From positions 3,286,001-3,350,000 of the forward strand of contig JAUTDP010000002.1 in assembly GCA_033439795.1 (NCBI GenBank): DNA of 64,000 nucleotides. The letters are read 5' to 3'. This stretch comes from Sordaria brevicollis. Its lineage: Eukaryota; Ascomycota; Sordariomycetes; Sordariales; Sordariaceae. Positions 9,948 through 24,100 of the stretch are shown here, piece after piece. Under the pieces are notes generated by a model. The model was not told where the DNA came from, made no database searches, and saw only the letters and a list, made by a program, of their open reading frames with translations. The position numbers and the translations under genes were made by a program. Numbering within the stretch: the first letter of the stretch is position 1; each line of letters starts with the position of its first letter.

Positions 9948-12900
9948 ATGGCGGCGGCCGAGGTGGACGTGGGCTATCTCTCGACCCAGGTCGGCGTACC
10001 TGAGCCCGATCTGACTACCGCCCTTACTGCGCCGACTCCAGATCTCGTCAAGATCGTATTCGATGCCATAATATCCAAGATCCGTTCTCTCGAAGAGGAC
10101 AAGTTCCAGCTAGGGATTGAGCTGGAGGGCGCCATCCGAGGCTCAGAGTCGCGCTGTGAGCAGTTCAAGGCCACCACCGACAAGGCCCTCAAAGAAGTTG
10201 AGGAGCTCCGTCAGAAACTACAAGATGAAGGCAAGCAGACCCTCCCTCCCTCGATCCCAAGCCTACCTGCCGCGCCTTACTGCTAACACGTCAGTGTCGC
10301 ACAGAAACCAAACGACAGTCCATAGAGAATGAGCTTCAGACTCTTAAAGCGTCGGGATCGACCTCCCTTTCCGAAATCGAAACCCTCCGCGCGCGTATTG
10401 CCTCGCTCGAGACTTCGAATCGCGAAACCCTTGCCATTGTCGATTCCAAAACTCAGGCCAACGCTACCTTGGCTGAGGAGCTCCAGACCCAGCACCAAAA
10501 GATCCTCAAGCTGAACCAGGAGATCACATCGCTCAATCAGGCCGTACAGACCGCCCAGACTACTGTCACCTCCGCCAAGTATCGCGAGGAGGCCTTGAAG
10601 CAGGAACTGGAGCACGCGAGACGCACCAACGAGTGGCTTGACACCGAGCTCAAGACCAAGAACGCCGAGGCCATCAAATTCCGCAAGGAGAAGGGCGCCC
10701 GCATCGCTGAGCTCCAACGCCTGAACGAGGACGCGAACTCGACCGTTGAATCTCTCACTAGAAGCGAGCAGGTTCTCCGCAAGCGACTTCAGGAGGCGCA
10801 AGAGAAGGCTGAGGAGGCCTTGACAAAGGTTCAACAACTCCAGGAGGCCGCTGCCCGTACCGAAGAAGGCTTCAAGCAGGAGCTCGAATCCGCCAAGCGT
10901 CTTGTTGAGCTCAAGGACCAACAGTCTGAAACCCACCGGAACCGCTTGAAGGAGGTCGAGTTGAGGCTGGAGCAGGTCAAGGACGATCACGCCGACGAAA
11001 TCAGACGTATCAGACGCGAACTCGAGCAAGAAAAGGAGGATCATGCGCAGACGGAGCAGCGCGTGCAAGAGCTGCAGACCCAAATTGACCGTATCAGGGC
11101 GGGCGGCGAGTCTCGCGGTCGCTCTCCTGCCGCTGGACCTCAGACACCTACGGGTGACGGATCCTTTACCGCTGCTCGTGCTGCATCTCCCTTTGGCACA
11201 CCGCTCTCCATTCGCGGTAGAGTCGGTCAGCGCGCCACCGATGCTCTTGAAGAGCTATACAACGTCAAGGGCCAGCTTGCTGGCGAGAAGCGCCGTTGCA
11301 AGAAGCTACAGGAAGAGCTCGACGATGCCGTGGCAATGCTGGAAGCCAAGATTCCTGAAATCGACGAGCTCAGTGCCGAGGCTGAACGTCTCAAGAACGA
11401 GACGATCCAGATGTCGCAACTTCTTGAGCAGTCTTATGAGGAACGCGACCTTGCTGTCAAGACCCAGAGAAAGGCCGAGGCTGCTGCGGCTACTTCCCAG
11501 GCCGAAGTCAAGATCCTTCGCGGACAATTGCGTGATTTGAGCACTCAAGTCCATGTCCTCTGCTTCAACATCCATGCACAGGAGAAGGGCCTCGACAAGT
11601 TGACGGAGGAGGAGGCTGCCAAGTTTGAGAGGCTTAAGCGGGGCGAAGTCACCGAAAATGCCCTTGATGACATGTCGGATACTCACCAGTACATTACCGA
11701 GAAGTTTGTTGCTTTCAAGGACATTTACGAACTACAGGAGAAGAACCAGGAGCTTCTGCGCGTGGTTCGCGATCTTGCCGACAAGATGGAGAATGAGGAG
11801 GCCATGGCCGAGAAACAGCAAGCAGCCCAGGATCATGAGGAGGTTCAGCAACTTCGTACTGTTGTGACCACACTTCAAGACGAGGTCAAGTCGATCACGG
11901 TTCGCATGAAGAGCTACATGACGGAGAGAGACATGTTCCGTCGCATGCTTCAGCAGCGAGCCAACCCTGCCGAGATTCGCGCTGCCCTGGGCGAGGATGT
12001 CAGCCAACGAGAAGTGCTCGCTAGCATCGAGCAAAACTCCGCCGAAGATGCCGACCTCGCCGCGGCTTATAGGGAGCTACAGGCGCAGTACGACTCTTAC
12101 CGTAACGACCAGACGACTGAACGCAAGTCTCTCAAAGAACAGATCGACAAGCTGTCCGCAGAGAAGAACTCTCTCCAGGCGGAAGTTGTCAAGGTTTCGA
12201 GCCAGCTTACGCTCGCTACGGAGCGTTACAGCATGCTTGAATCCAACTTCACGGCGGCTCAGAGTGAAAACCAGCAGCTACAAAAGAGAAACCAGGCTTT
12301 GTCTGAGTCGGGTATCAAGCAAGATCTACGGGTGCAGCAGATTGCCGAGGACCTCGTCGAGGCTCGCGGCTTGGCTGAGAGTCTTCGTAGTGAAAATGCC
12401 AACCTCAAGGCGGAGAAGAATCTGTGGAGGACGATCCAGGAGCGGCTGAGCCAAGATAACGAGAACCTTGCGCAAGAGAAGGCAAGACTCAACACCCTAC
12501 TCACCAACCAACAATCTCTTCTCAATGAGCGCGAACTTAGCGAGTCCGAGACAAAGCGCAGACAACAAACCCAGATCGACTCTCTTGAAGCAGAGCTTTC
12601 CACTACGAAGCGTAAGCTTTCTGAGGAGATGGAGGAGAGCAAGAAGCTTCAGCTCAGGAAAGAGTTCGACTCTCAACAATACCAGAAACGCATCGATGAG
12701 CTCACCACGATGATCAGCCAAGTCAAGGAGGAGAATGTGGCCGCTAAGACCAGTCGCGACCATCTTCAGGCACGCGTTGGTGAACTCGAGGTTGAGCTCC
12801 GTAACGCCCAAGAACGTGCCGACCGTCTCCGGTCCCAGCCAACATCCAGGACACAGCCTGCCGAGCAGGGATCTGCCGATGATGATTCCCAGGCTCGTAT

Positions 12901-15900
12901 CGAAGAGCTCGAGAATGAGGTCCAGGATCTCAAGAACAACATCGACCTGCTCAATGCCCAGCTCGAAAACGCCAAGCAACAGTGTGATAACTTCAAGCAG
13001 CTCAGCCGTGAGATGGAGGAAGAACTCACTAGCGCGAACGAGACCCAAGAGCAATACCGACAACAGATGGATGCGGATCTTGCAGCGAAGGACAGCAGGA
13101 TCAACGAACTGCAGCAGCGCATTGAGGGCCTTACGGCTGAACTGGGCAACTCCAACAGCGAGCTTAACAAGCTTCGTGATTCCCAAGCTGATGTTGCTCG
13201 CAAGTTTGAAGACAAGGAGCGCATGCTCAACGGTGAAATCTCTCGCCTCAAGGACGGAGAGGAGAGATACAAGGAAGCCTTCAAATTCCACCAGCAAGAC
13301 TTGCGGGCTCAGGCTCAGATTGCGACCAAGGCCCAACAGGATTACGAACAAGAGCTTGTCAAGCACGCAGAGGCCGCCAAGTTGCTCCAGCAGCTTCGGG
13401 AAGAACATAACCAACTCAAGACTTACTCCGCTCAATGGAGAGCTGAGGCTGAATCCGCCAAGCTTTCCCTGACCCAGAGCGAACAGTCTTGGGACGAGCG
13501 GAGACAGCAGCTCGAGCAAGAGATCACTGAGATCAAGGCAAGGAGGGACGACCTCGCTGCCCAAAACAAGCTTCTGCACCAACAGCTTGATGGTGTTACC
13601 TCTCAGATCAGCGCTTTGAAGCAGAACCGTGCCGCAATGGATGATTCTGCTGAGGGCACGCCGATCTTGGCCAGCAACGATGCTGTTGAAGGTCTTCGGG
13701 AACTCAACAACTATCTGCGTCGCGAGAAGGAGATCCTGGAGGTGCAATTTGATCTTAAGGTACAAGAAGCGAAGAGGCTTCAGCAGCAGCTCGAGTACTC
13801 CCAGACGCAGCTCGATGAAGCACGCCTCAAGCTTGATCAAGAGCGTCGCGCTCAAGCTGACAGTGCCAGAAACTCACTTACCCACAAGGAGTTGATGGAT
13901 AAGCTGAATGAGCTCAATCTGATCCGTGAGAGCAATGTCACTCTCAGGAACGAGAACCTGCGCACCCAAGCGCAGCTTGCGATGAAAAATCGGAAGATCG
14001 AAGACCTCGAAAACAAGATCCAGCCTTTGGAAGCCCGGATTTCCGAGCTCGAACTTGACAAGAGCTTTAAGGAGGCCGAGGTCAAGCAGCTGCAGGAAGC
14101 CCGCGATGGCCTACAAAAGAGAATCGAGTCTATTCTCAGCAAGTACGGCCAGGCTGATCCTCAGGAAGTTGAGCAGCTCAAGGCCTCGGTCGAGAGCCTG
14201 CAAGCTGAGCGTGAAGCTTTCAAGCAAGCTGAAGCCGCGCTTGAAGAGAAGCTGAAGGAGGTTGAAACAACCCTGGAAACTGAACGGGCTAACTGGAAGG
14301 ATAGGCGAGAAAAGCTGGCCGAAGATTTCAAGACCCGCTTCACTAACATGAAGAATCAACGTAATGACATCGCTGCCGAGAAGCAAGCGCTCCAAGCTAC
14401 TCTCGATGCTGCCAATGAACGCTTGTCAGCCGCTGAGACGGATTTGGAGACGGTTAGACAGGATCTGGAAAACTTGCGGGCGCTGAACGTACAGCTTCAG
14501 GAACAGCACGCGCAGGCTGCAGCGGCATCTGCAGAGCAAACCGTACCCGCGGTTCCTGCCACCACCGCCGCCCCTGCAGAACAAGATCCCCAACTTTTGC
14601 AGCAGTTGGATGCACTGAGACAGGACCTCGACTCGGTCAATTCACAGAAGGCCACACTTGAAACCGAGCTCGAGAGCCTTAGGGGAGAGCTGGCGAGTGC
14701 GATCGCTGAACGCGATGAAGCTCGCGCAGAGGTTGCACGCCTACAGTCTTCTTCGAACGGTACTGACACTGAGATGCAAGACGTCGAGGCTACTCATCCT
14801 GCTTCTGCCCCGGCACCAGCACAAGAGGGTAACGGGCTGTCAGATGATGAACGCAAGGCTCTGGAGGAGAAAATCGCGGCTGCGGAGGCCAAGGCTGCCG
14901 AGTTTGAGGCTAAGGCGAAGGAGCTGGAAGAGCGTGCCGATGCCATTGTCAAGCAGCGTTCTGACAAGATGAAGACTGCCTTGAACAAGAAGCTGGCCGA
15001 GTCGAAGGAGGCCATGGAGAAGCAGACTCAGGAGGAGAGGGAGAAGTTGCGGGCCGAATTTGATCTCAAGCTCCAGCAAGAGCTCGCGATCCTTAAGGCT
15101 GAGCAGCAGAGCGGCGTACCTCAGAACGGCATGCCCGCGACACCAGCGAAGCCTCCTACTAGCCAAACCTCTGAGACCCCATCTTCTGGTACCTCTGGTA
15201 GTCTTCCGGATCTCGCCAATCTCTCCGACCAGCAGACTCGCGAGCTCATCAGTTCCAACCAGGTTATTATGGGTATCATTAGGAGCAATGTTAAGAAGAA
15301 CATTGCGGTTGAGTCCAAGAAGGTTCGCGAGGAAGTTGAGGCGGCCGTCAAGGCGGAGTACGAACAGAAGATTGCCTCTGCTAAGGAGCAAGCGGCTGCT
15401 CTTACTGAGAAGAAGTCTGCCCTTCGACTCAACATGCTTGACCGCCAGCTCAAGACGGAGAAGGCCAAGACGGCTGTTGTCGAGACAGCGGCAAAGGAAA
15501 CACCGCAGAAGCCCGTCGTCGAAGTATGGGAAGTTGCCAAGGTTGCTAAGGCGCCCGCCCCGGCTCCGGCACCACCGGCGGCCACACCAGCCGCAGGTGC
15601 TCCCGCTCATCGTAAGTTTCACCGCGCCCGTATAACAATGAAGTAGTACACTAACAATTATTCAGACGCCGGTGCTGCACAGATCAAATCCGCTCCTGGA
15701 GAGGATACCAAGCCTCAGGTCCCTCCGACGCCCAAGCCGGTGCCCACGCCGGCTAGACAAGGTTCCATTGTGGCAGGACAAGTCGTTGGCAACCCCTTCG
15801 GCCAGGCCGGAGCGAACCAATCCCCAGTAGCCTCGCAGCCCCCTGCCAATCCTTTCGGTGCCGCTCCCCAGCAGCAACAGAATGCGCAACAACCTGCCAC

Positions 15901-16399
15901 AAACCCCTTCGGTGCTGCACAGCCGCAGCAGCAGACTGGCCAGCAGCCACAAGGGCAGCCGCAGCAAGGCGGTCCTTTTCCCGCTGGTGGTCAACAGCAA
16001 CAAAACCAGAACCAACAGGGTAACCGTACCGGCATCCCAGTTCCTGGCAGAGGAGGCGCGAACGCCGGTCGTGGTGGTGGACGCGGCAACTACGGAGCCC
16101 AGGGAGGCCGTGGCGGTCAAGGGCAGCGCGGCCGCGGTGGCTTCGGTGGACGCGGCGGAGCCAACGCCGGCCAAGGAGGTGGCATGAATCCTCATGCTGG
16201 CGAGTTCCAACCCGGTCAGCAACAAGCCGCTGGCAACAAGAGGCCCAGAGGCGATGGAGAAGGGGGACAGGGTGGACCCAAGAGAGCTCGTGGTGGCGGT
16301 AACGTTGGTGGAGGTGCCGGAGGAGGTGCCCAAGGAGGAGCGGGAGCTGGAGGTGCTCAAGGAGGAAACGCGGCGGGTCCCGGTGCCGGTGCTGCCTAG
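9948..16399 (+). CDS. mlp1: Mlp1/Tpr nuclear-basket nucleoporin
   Basis: Mlp1/Tpr forms the filaments of the nuclear basket and helps mRNA quality control, chromatin tethering and spindle checkpoint function. Exons are 9948-10230, 10305-15611 and 15666-16399, giving 2,107 residues, close to vertebrate Tpr and larger than yeast Mlp1. From about residue 30 to 1700 it is almost continuous heptad-rich coiled coil. A low-complexity SRGRSPAAGPQTP break lies near residue 360, and an ALEELYNVKGQL block follows it. A conserved short segment QQTRELISSNQVIMGIIR falls at about 1735, followed by the last helix. The tail has three NPFG motifs, Gln-rich sequence, RGG repeats and a basic NLS-like NKRPRG...GPKRARGG. 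Intron 1 (10231-10304) has a GC donor (GAAG/GCAAGC), a TGCTAAC branch site and a CACAG acceptor, and it restores DEETKRQSIENEL. Intron 2 is GT-AG. Confidence 0.93.
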
Positions 16400-19300
16400 A
16401 AGGAGATGTTAGTACCTAGGATTCGGTAGTATCCTTGGAGGAAGAAGTAGGGAATTCTTGCAGGATGAAAGGGAACGAAAAGTATTATGTGAAGTTGTTG
16501 AGGTATACTACAGAAAATGAACAACAGAGGGAAGTTACTGGTAGCGGTAGTGGTTCTTCTGTTTGTATGTGTATGGGATAGTAAAATCTTGATAGTGGTG
16601 ATTTGGAGTCACAACAAGACTTTTGAGTGTGTCATGCCTTATTGGACTGGTATCTCGAAGTTTATTGTTGGCAATGGTGATGAGCTGAAGGAAAGGGAAA
16701 CGGAGGACTGGCATATGCCTTTGCCTTTATGGTTTATATGCGATGATGATGCTGCGGTGGAAATCTCTCTTCATGTTTCAATGTACTTGGTAGTTTTGTG
16801 TCATTAAAGTCATAGTATCGACTGTTGGTCAACAGGCAAACAGCATATCGACCTTTGCTCTGGAATCTAAAGGATTGTGAATAAAGTAGATTACAAAATG
16901 AACCAGGCCACGCAATGCTCTTCCTTCTAGAAACCACATTGATTAAACATCGTTTTTGAGTTCATAAGCATCACATGTACGTTCTTATTGCATCATGGCT
17001 TTCGCAGAATAACACAACATCTGATGGTAGGCTAGCCGACAACAGCAAAATCAGTTAAGAGGGCTTCACACAATTCACAGCCTTCATTTGAACACGTCCA
17101 TTCTTTTCCACGCCTAACTGCCCACATCACGGCTACCAAGACACGCTGCTACTATTAGCGGACGGGAATCGTTCGATTGCGGCCGCCGCAATCTAAAAAC
17201 GAACACACGGGCAAGAGGAAAGAGCTTTTTGGATGACTCCAGTTGACCCTGCCACATTCCGCCATTTGTCAAGGTCGGAAGTTGCGAGCATTGTTCGCAC
17301 TTTCTTCATACCATTGTGGAAAAGCGCAACTGCGTTCATTGATAGTTCTTTCCTCTTTTGTAGGAGACATGTTTGGAAAGAGACCTCTCCAAGATCTTTC
17401 CCTCCCTCCCTCCTTCCTCGTACCGCTTTCTTCATCGAGTGGACATGGGAAAAAAAAACTGCAGACTTTACCAGAAGGAGGCACAGGATAGATCCAAGAA
17501 AGATGCCTTCCATTGCAGCAGTGAAAGAGGTTTCCGCAGTTGCGTTGCTGCAGGTTCGTTGGTAACGATGACCCTATTTAGGAAACTTATAACCGGAGAG
17601 ACGGGGAATGGGTTGGGGAATAAGTGAGGGAGTTCCAGAGAAACGCAATGAACGATACCTTCCATCAAAATAAGGGGAATGACACTTGCTCATCAAAGAG
17701 AAAGAAAAGTCCACTTTCCTACACAAGCTCAATGTCGTTCTCGCAATGCTGTCAAGCTTGAACGAAGACATCTCATCAATCTATCGGACAGCGTCGGAAA
17801 TCCGATATCCCAATCTTATCACTCACGCAGCAGTTACACAACAACAGAACCTCGGGCCAACGAACGCCTCTTCTTCGCCGACTCCAACCGGTCAGTAGCC
17901 ATAACCCGCAGCTGAAAAGCCGCAGCCGTAGCTCTAGCTCTAGCATCTGTGTAGCAAAAGGTTACCTATGCAACACGGCTTGAACACAAGTAACGTCACC
18001 AAGGCATCACATCACGCCCTCGCTTCTCAGGTTGGTCGGTAACCCCAAATCGCACAAGTTACTTGAACCTGAATGCAAAGGAAACGGAAGTACATCAGAG
18101 CTCGTGTCGTGTAACTCCCGCCAAGTCCTGTCCCTATTGAAAGCATGGCCTTATGTGGAATTAACAGATTCCGGTTCACAAAAATATGGCCTGATGGTGT
18201 GTATGAGGGCTGGCTTGGGTTCAGCCGCACGTATGCATGTTTTTGTCCTCCGATTCTTGAGTCCTGATTTCTGCTTGGCTCCCGACTCTGAACTTTTGTT
18301 GAGATGGTTCGCTAAGGAAAGGGGCTGCAGGACCGTCTGCCCGGCTCGGCACATAGGGTAGATAACGCCGATGCCGAAGACTCCCATTCAAAACGTCAAC
18401 AGACCAGTGAAGACAGTGTCTGGAAGGGAAGGTTATCTCGGTTGGACTGGAATAAAGGATATGGGAAGAACTGATGAACGAATCCCAAGCTTGAAGACGA
18501 GAAAAGCAAAAAGCAGGCGCCTGCAAGCTCAGTGGTGTGACGAGAATCGCATGTGTGTGCTTTCTTTGAGTTGTTGTGGAGGGTTCTGAGAGTGGTGTAT
18601 GGGCGCTTGTTGGGGGCTATTTTTGTTTCCCTGCCTGAGAAGGTATCGACCATGAATCTCCATCTGATTCGTGAGTTGGCTGATTTGAGGAGTGGTGGAT
18701 GGAGGGAGAGGGAGGGAGGAGGCCGTCCGAGAAGCAACCTTTCCGTCGGTGATATGGAGGTTTGATGAAGGAGGTGAATACTTGGCTTTTGGTAAATGAG
18801 AGTGCAGTCAGGTTATTTCGGTTTGTTTACGATCCAGTCTCTTGAGAGGTTACTGACTTGTTTAGTTAAACTTGCAAAGGCATAATATGGCTTGGATTTG
18901 TCAAGATACATCGGGAGTGAAGTTCCGAGCTAATCAACCTGGATCATCCTTGAACGAGAACATTTGAAGTTATTATACACAATTGTTTTCTCGCTTATTC
19001 GCTCGTTATTCATCATCAGCATGAAGCGATCCTGAGGGCCAGACGGATAGGTGATGCGCCTGTCAGCACTAGAGGCCGAAAAGATGGAGGGAGCAGAGGA
19101 GAAGCGAAACGTGTTTGTCAGCCCTACGAGAAAGACGCAAAGCGGAGAGAGACACAGAGAGAGATAGGGTTCTGACCCCATATTCTTTCCTGCTGACACT
19201 GACCCCCCAAAAAAACGTCCGCGTCCACCCGCACTTGACGCCCATCAGCACAACGTCCCGGTGGGTTGGGTCGACCTACCTACCTGCCTTGCCTGCTTCC

Positions 19301-20610
19301 TGTCCCCTTTCTCGTCTGCTTCTCGCGATCTGATCCGCTGAAGTAATATGCCAATGTGTGTGTAGTGTACCAATGTTGTGGTAACCGATCTGATTCATGG
19401 GATACGGGGGCCGAAATCAGTTAGGGTCAGGGGAAAGATGAGATGGGCTTCGATGCTTCTTCTTCTTTGCTTACTCCGCTTTACCGAGGGACTGAATGTA
19501 TGTGAGGGGGGTTTAGTTCTTTGTAAGAACTTTGAGTGAAGGTGTATTGAAGCTAACGTTAAACATTAGTCTGGCTTGAACTTGGTGATAGCCAACATGG
19601 GATGGCAGTGGCAGTGATCGTTAGTTTCATCCACCTCATTTGGTCATTCATTCACCTATGACCACGCAGGCTGGCCGAATAGTCCGACAACTTCCGACTC
19701 TTCCTCGCTTTGCAAGCCAACAACGAACATAACCCCAAGCGGATATAGCTAAGGTTTGTTGTGACTGTTGCTCGACCTGCTCGACTTGCTCGACGATGGT
19801 TGGTGGTCTATCACCACGGCGGCCGACTTGGAGACATTGGGGAAAGGCACAGCCACCCCGCCCTTTCGGTTGTCTTCAACGCGTGTACGACAGCGAAATC
19901 GTGACTGGTGATGTCTTTCGAGTGTCACAAAGACGTCGGGCGGGTTCTCGCATGCAGCAAGGAACATGGAAATTGACGACAAGTGCGAGGCCAAACTCGC
20001 TCTGTTGGTCCCGTCGGCTTGTTGTCTTCAATACTCGTGGAAGCAGAGCAGATCAAAGCCCGATAACCTGGGACTTGAGGAAGGCTTTCATCGTGTCCTA
20101 CCGTAAAGGAACCTGTAGAGTCTTTTCAACAGGAGGCTTTGTTTATCGCATATGCTCGGTACCAAAGACAGCCATGTCTCATATGTCACAGAAGCCAAGG
20201 ATAGCTTTCCGCTTGTGAAGTTGAATTACAAAGCAGAGGCTTGATTACATATCGGTCGGCTATCTTCTGTTGTTTGAACTTTGAAGCATGGGATGAGGTG
20301 CTGGTGATGATCATGACAAGCTCAAGATCCACCCGTGCAAGTACGGAGAAGTCAGTGGATCCCAAGGGTCCAGAGAATGGCGTGCTGTCGTCGTTGTCGT
20401 GCCGATAATGCTTTGCTGGTGATCATGAACTTTTGCATTTTCATGAAGACGCCCGTGGGGAGTGTCCCGTCTGTCTGAAATGGAGTCGCCAGAAGGGGAA
20501 CCGCAATTGATGCCAAGAAGAGGTTAAATCCGTAACCGTGCTCCCGGCGGCCTGATCCGGTGCAGTGACACTCCCTCGAGCAGCTGGCAGGGGAAGGGGA
20601 ACTTGGGAAG

Positions 20611-20637
20611 AAGCACGAAGCACGAAGCACGAAGCAC
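20611..20637. repeat. 7-bp tandem repeat (ACGAAGC)
   Basis: Nearly four perfect copies of the unit ACGAAGC in noncoding sequence. Confidence 0.9.
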
Positions 20638-20703
20638 CATGTGCCAAAACGGAAAGGAATTCATGCCCAGAGAATTGGTGGAAACAGCGTGCTGGGTCTC
20701 TGC

Positions 20704-20731
20704 TGGGTCGCTGCCGGGTCGCTGCCGGGTC
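20704..20731. repeat. 11-bp tandem repeat (GGGTCGCTGCC)
   Basis: About two and a half near-perfect copies of an 11-bp unit around GGGTCGCTGCC, 70 bp after the 7-bp repeat. Confidence 0.75.
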
Positions 20732-21137
20732 CTGAGTCATCCAATCACGTCTCCATTTCAAATGGACCCCTGGCCCTCCGCTCTTTCTTGCTGGCAATGG
20801 CCCCTGCACCACCACGAACTGGCGGAGTGGGGCACTTTGGGGATTTTGGCTTTTTGGGTTGCGAGTGCCAGTGCACCCGCCCGCATGTCCCCACTCTGCA
20901 CCACAACCACAAGGAACGAGGAACCGCAACGGTACAGTAGCACCTGCATCTTCTGCTTCTGCTTCTGCCAGAGTCACAGTCACAGCAAAAATACAACTGT
21001 AACTTGAAAACACCCGAGATTCCAGGGTTGGCCGACATCCAGTTCGTCGAGATACGGTAATCGCCGGTGCGCCGGTTTCTCAACACATGCTTCCGGTGTC
21101 AACGGTACACTGCTACATCCGCCCATGCGTGCCTCTT

Positions 21138-21182
21138 CTGCCCCTGCTGCCCCTGCTGCCCCTGCTGCCCCTGCTGCCCCTC
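21138..21182. repeat. 9-bp minisatellite (CTGCCCCTG)
   Basis: About five perfect tandem copies of CTGCCCCTG. One reading frame would give an Ala/Pro repeat, but no credible gene surrounds it. Confidence 0.9.
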
Positions 21183-24100
21183 CATGCCCACGGCGCAGCT
21201 CGATAAACGGGCCAATCAGTAGCCCGAAATCGAGAACCGTGCATATACATTTCCGAGTCCGATCAAGAAGTATCTTTTGTCTTTGTAATTACAATACAGA
21301 CTCCCCCATGGAAAGGTACCGTCTTCCGCTTGTGTCACCATCTTTCTCTGGTCCTCAGAGAAATTGCCGACTTTCAGTTGTGTCTATTGTTTCACAAGAC
21401 TCTCCTCGCTCTCTTCGCATTCGTCAGCTTGCCCGCGGACCTTCTTGTTAGGTCTTCTTCTTTACCCGCTCATGGTTACCCAAAGGCAATAAAGACTATC
21501 GACAGCCAATGCCTTTAGCGCATGGTGCGATGGTGCAATCGTCTTGACGTGACACACACTGCCAACAGTCGCTGGGCTGCTCTACATACCTATCTTTGAC
21601 GCCGTTGCCGTTGGGAATACCTAGTACTAGGTAGGTTATACACCAACGGATACATGTTTAGTGATTATACGCGCATCAAGCCAGCGACCGTTTCTACTAT
21701 AGCAAACCACCAAAATACCTACTCAACTGTACGCCTTCCGACGATGCCGACTGACACCTACCATGCTATCAATCCGTTTTGAGAGAGCGAGTTTCATGAT
21801 AAGTAACAAGCCCGTACGCGCGTCAATCACCTCACAGAACACCAATCCTCAATAGTTAGTACCTTTCGGAGATAGGTAATGGGGATAATTAAAAAGACGG
21901 AGGAATTCAACATCCCGCGGGCAGCCGATAGTGGAAGGGCGGACGGGCGGACGGGATAGGTAAAAGCGGCCGTTCGGCTTCGGCGAGAAGACTCACACTC
22001 ACATCCGTGCATAACGCAGACATCATCAGCCCTACGCAGGCTCGCAGGATGGGACCTGACACACGCAGGTCGCAAAAGTTGCGGCCAAAATCCCGACCTA
22101 CCTTAGGCCCACCAGCAAGCATGTTCACCACCCGCACGGCGTTGCGCACCCACGCCCTGTCTTCCACGCTTTGCCTTGCCTTGCCCTCACAGCAGCCAGC
22201 AAAGGCAGCAGGACGGAGCCAAAAACAGTGTGTGTTCCTGAACACTTTTACCACGCGGCGGCGGCGGCGGCCGTCAAAAAGACTTGTCTTCAGGTTCATT
22301 AGCTTTGCATAAGGTCATCGACTTTTCGCGGCCGAAGGATTCAAACTCATCATGCTGGAGCTACAGTGTCAAACAGTGTTGAATTTCCGCTGTGTAGCTC
22401 TCGTCTGGCAAATTGGCAACCGAAAGCTACAGTATACTGTCAAGACTGTGAATGAGCCTCCAAAAAGCTTCGTACCTCGTCCAAATAGAATCTCGAGATT
22501 CTCCTGGGGCACGTCATAGTCCAAGAAGCGTGTGGCTATAGAGGTTGATCACTGAGTGCTAACAAAGCGGACAAAATTATCATATACTGTACGACACCGG
22601 GCGGCCTTTTAAACCTCCCGCCTGTCGCGTCTCTTTTTACCCCCGCCGCCGCCGGCTGTTATGAACGACTTTCGCGGCCATTCCGGTGTATCCAGGTTTC
22701 GCCAGTGCCACGTTTATGACGCTCAGTGTTGCGATATCTGAGCTCAAATAAAAGTTATGTTCACCGCTTCTCATTCTAAACGTCAAGGGTGCAATATCTG
22801 GTACCATAGATATCGCAAAGGTACTATACTGTACGACCAAAAAGCCCCGACGTCACTTTGATGGTTTCGTATGTGTGTGTGCGTGTTCCATCACAAATCC
22901 CATGACTGAAATTGACCGGAACGGTTCACGAAAAAAGGCGTTGTTGGCGTTGAATTAGCCAGCCTCCCATTCAACGTAGGTACTTTTGGCGAGAGTTACA
23001 AGCACAGCCCATCCGATCAAATCGGTCGGCGTGACGAAACGCCCCGGTACTTCTGTGAGTGTTTTGAAGCGGGCGGGAGTCCGAGCCGACAAAAACACCT
23101 GCACGATGTTTTGGATACTGTGCCATTCAAGTTCCGAACATCAACGGCGCAGAACGTAAATCTGTAAATGTGAATTATTGTGATTTTGGGTAAGTGATAG
23201 ACATACATACAGCCCTTGAGAGATGGGTTGAATGAGTGGCTCATCGGTGAATGTTGACCTGGGGGAAGTGGAATTGGGGAATTGGGCTGCTCATTGGAGA
23301 GAGTTGGAGACCGAGACGAGAAGTTGGAGATTGGGGTGGTGGGTGGGACAAGGAGAGGGGAAGGGGAAACTCGAACGGGCGGCACGACTCCGCCGGCCGG
23401 CCGCCCGCCCAGCCCTATGGACGTGCCAGTGCGTTTCTTTTCATTCAGTTGTTGTCTTGCCGGTATTGTAAAAAGGTACAGAAGAGATACTTCTAAAGAT
23501 ACTTTCATAGACGAGGGAATATAGTCACACCTTGGGTGTGTCGTAATCGGCAAATGACTTTGTTACCTACCTGGTCTCCGAATAGCATCAACTTCACGTT
23601 TCTGAAGGGCCTGTGTTGATTTGGGTCTTCGAGTTGCTGTCGAATGTTGGTATATCCGAAGGGTTTCGGAGGTTCCAAACCAAAGTTGCAACGCTATCAA
23701 TCAATCACAAACCCCACAGCCCCATATCGTATCTCTTGTCCTTCAGCAAAAAAACACAAGGACCATTCGTTGCGACGACCAAAGAATGCGACTGTGACTT
23801 TATGCCCCCTTGCCAGCATAGCTATCGATGTTCAGTTCTAGCGATGCTAGCGTCCACTTTCTTTCGGTGCGGTGGTAAAAAAGGTCCCGGTTCGGTTTGG
23901 GAGAGCTTCCAGTGGTTCAAGTTGCTTTGTAGTTGAGGTGACACAAGAAAACGGAGGGAGGGGAGGGGAAGAAGAACCGTTGCGAGCTTCGATTTGTTCG
24001 TTTGGTTCGGTGGTCACATTTTGGGCTCACCCCGGTCTGATGGGAAAACGTGCGTGTTAGTGGTGGATGGCGATTGGTTGGCGACAAACCAGTGGTCTGC

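Noticed and set aside
12497..13855. 452-codon minus-strand frame over mlp1
   Set aside because: Shadow of the coiled-coil codon pattern (Glu/Leu/Lys on one strand gives Leu-rich frames on the other).
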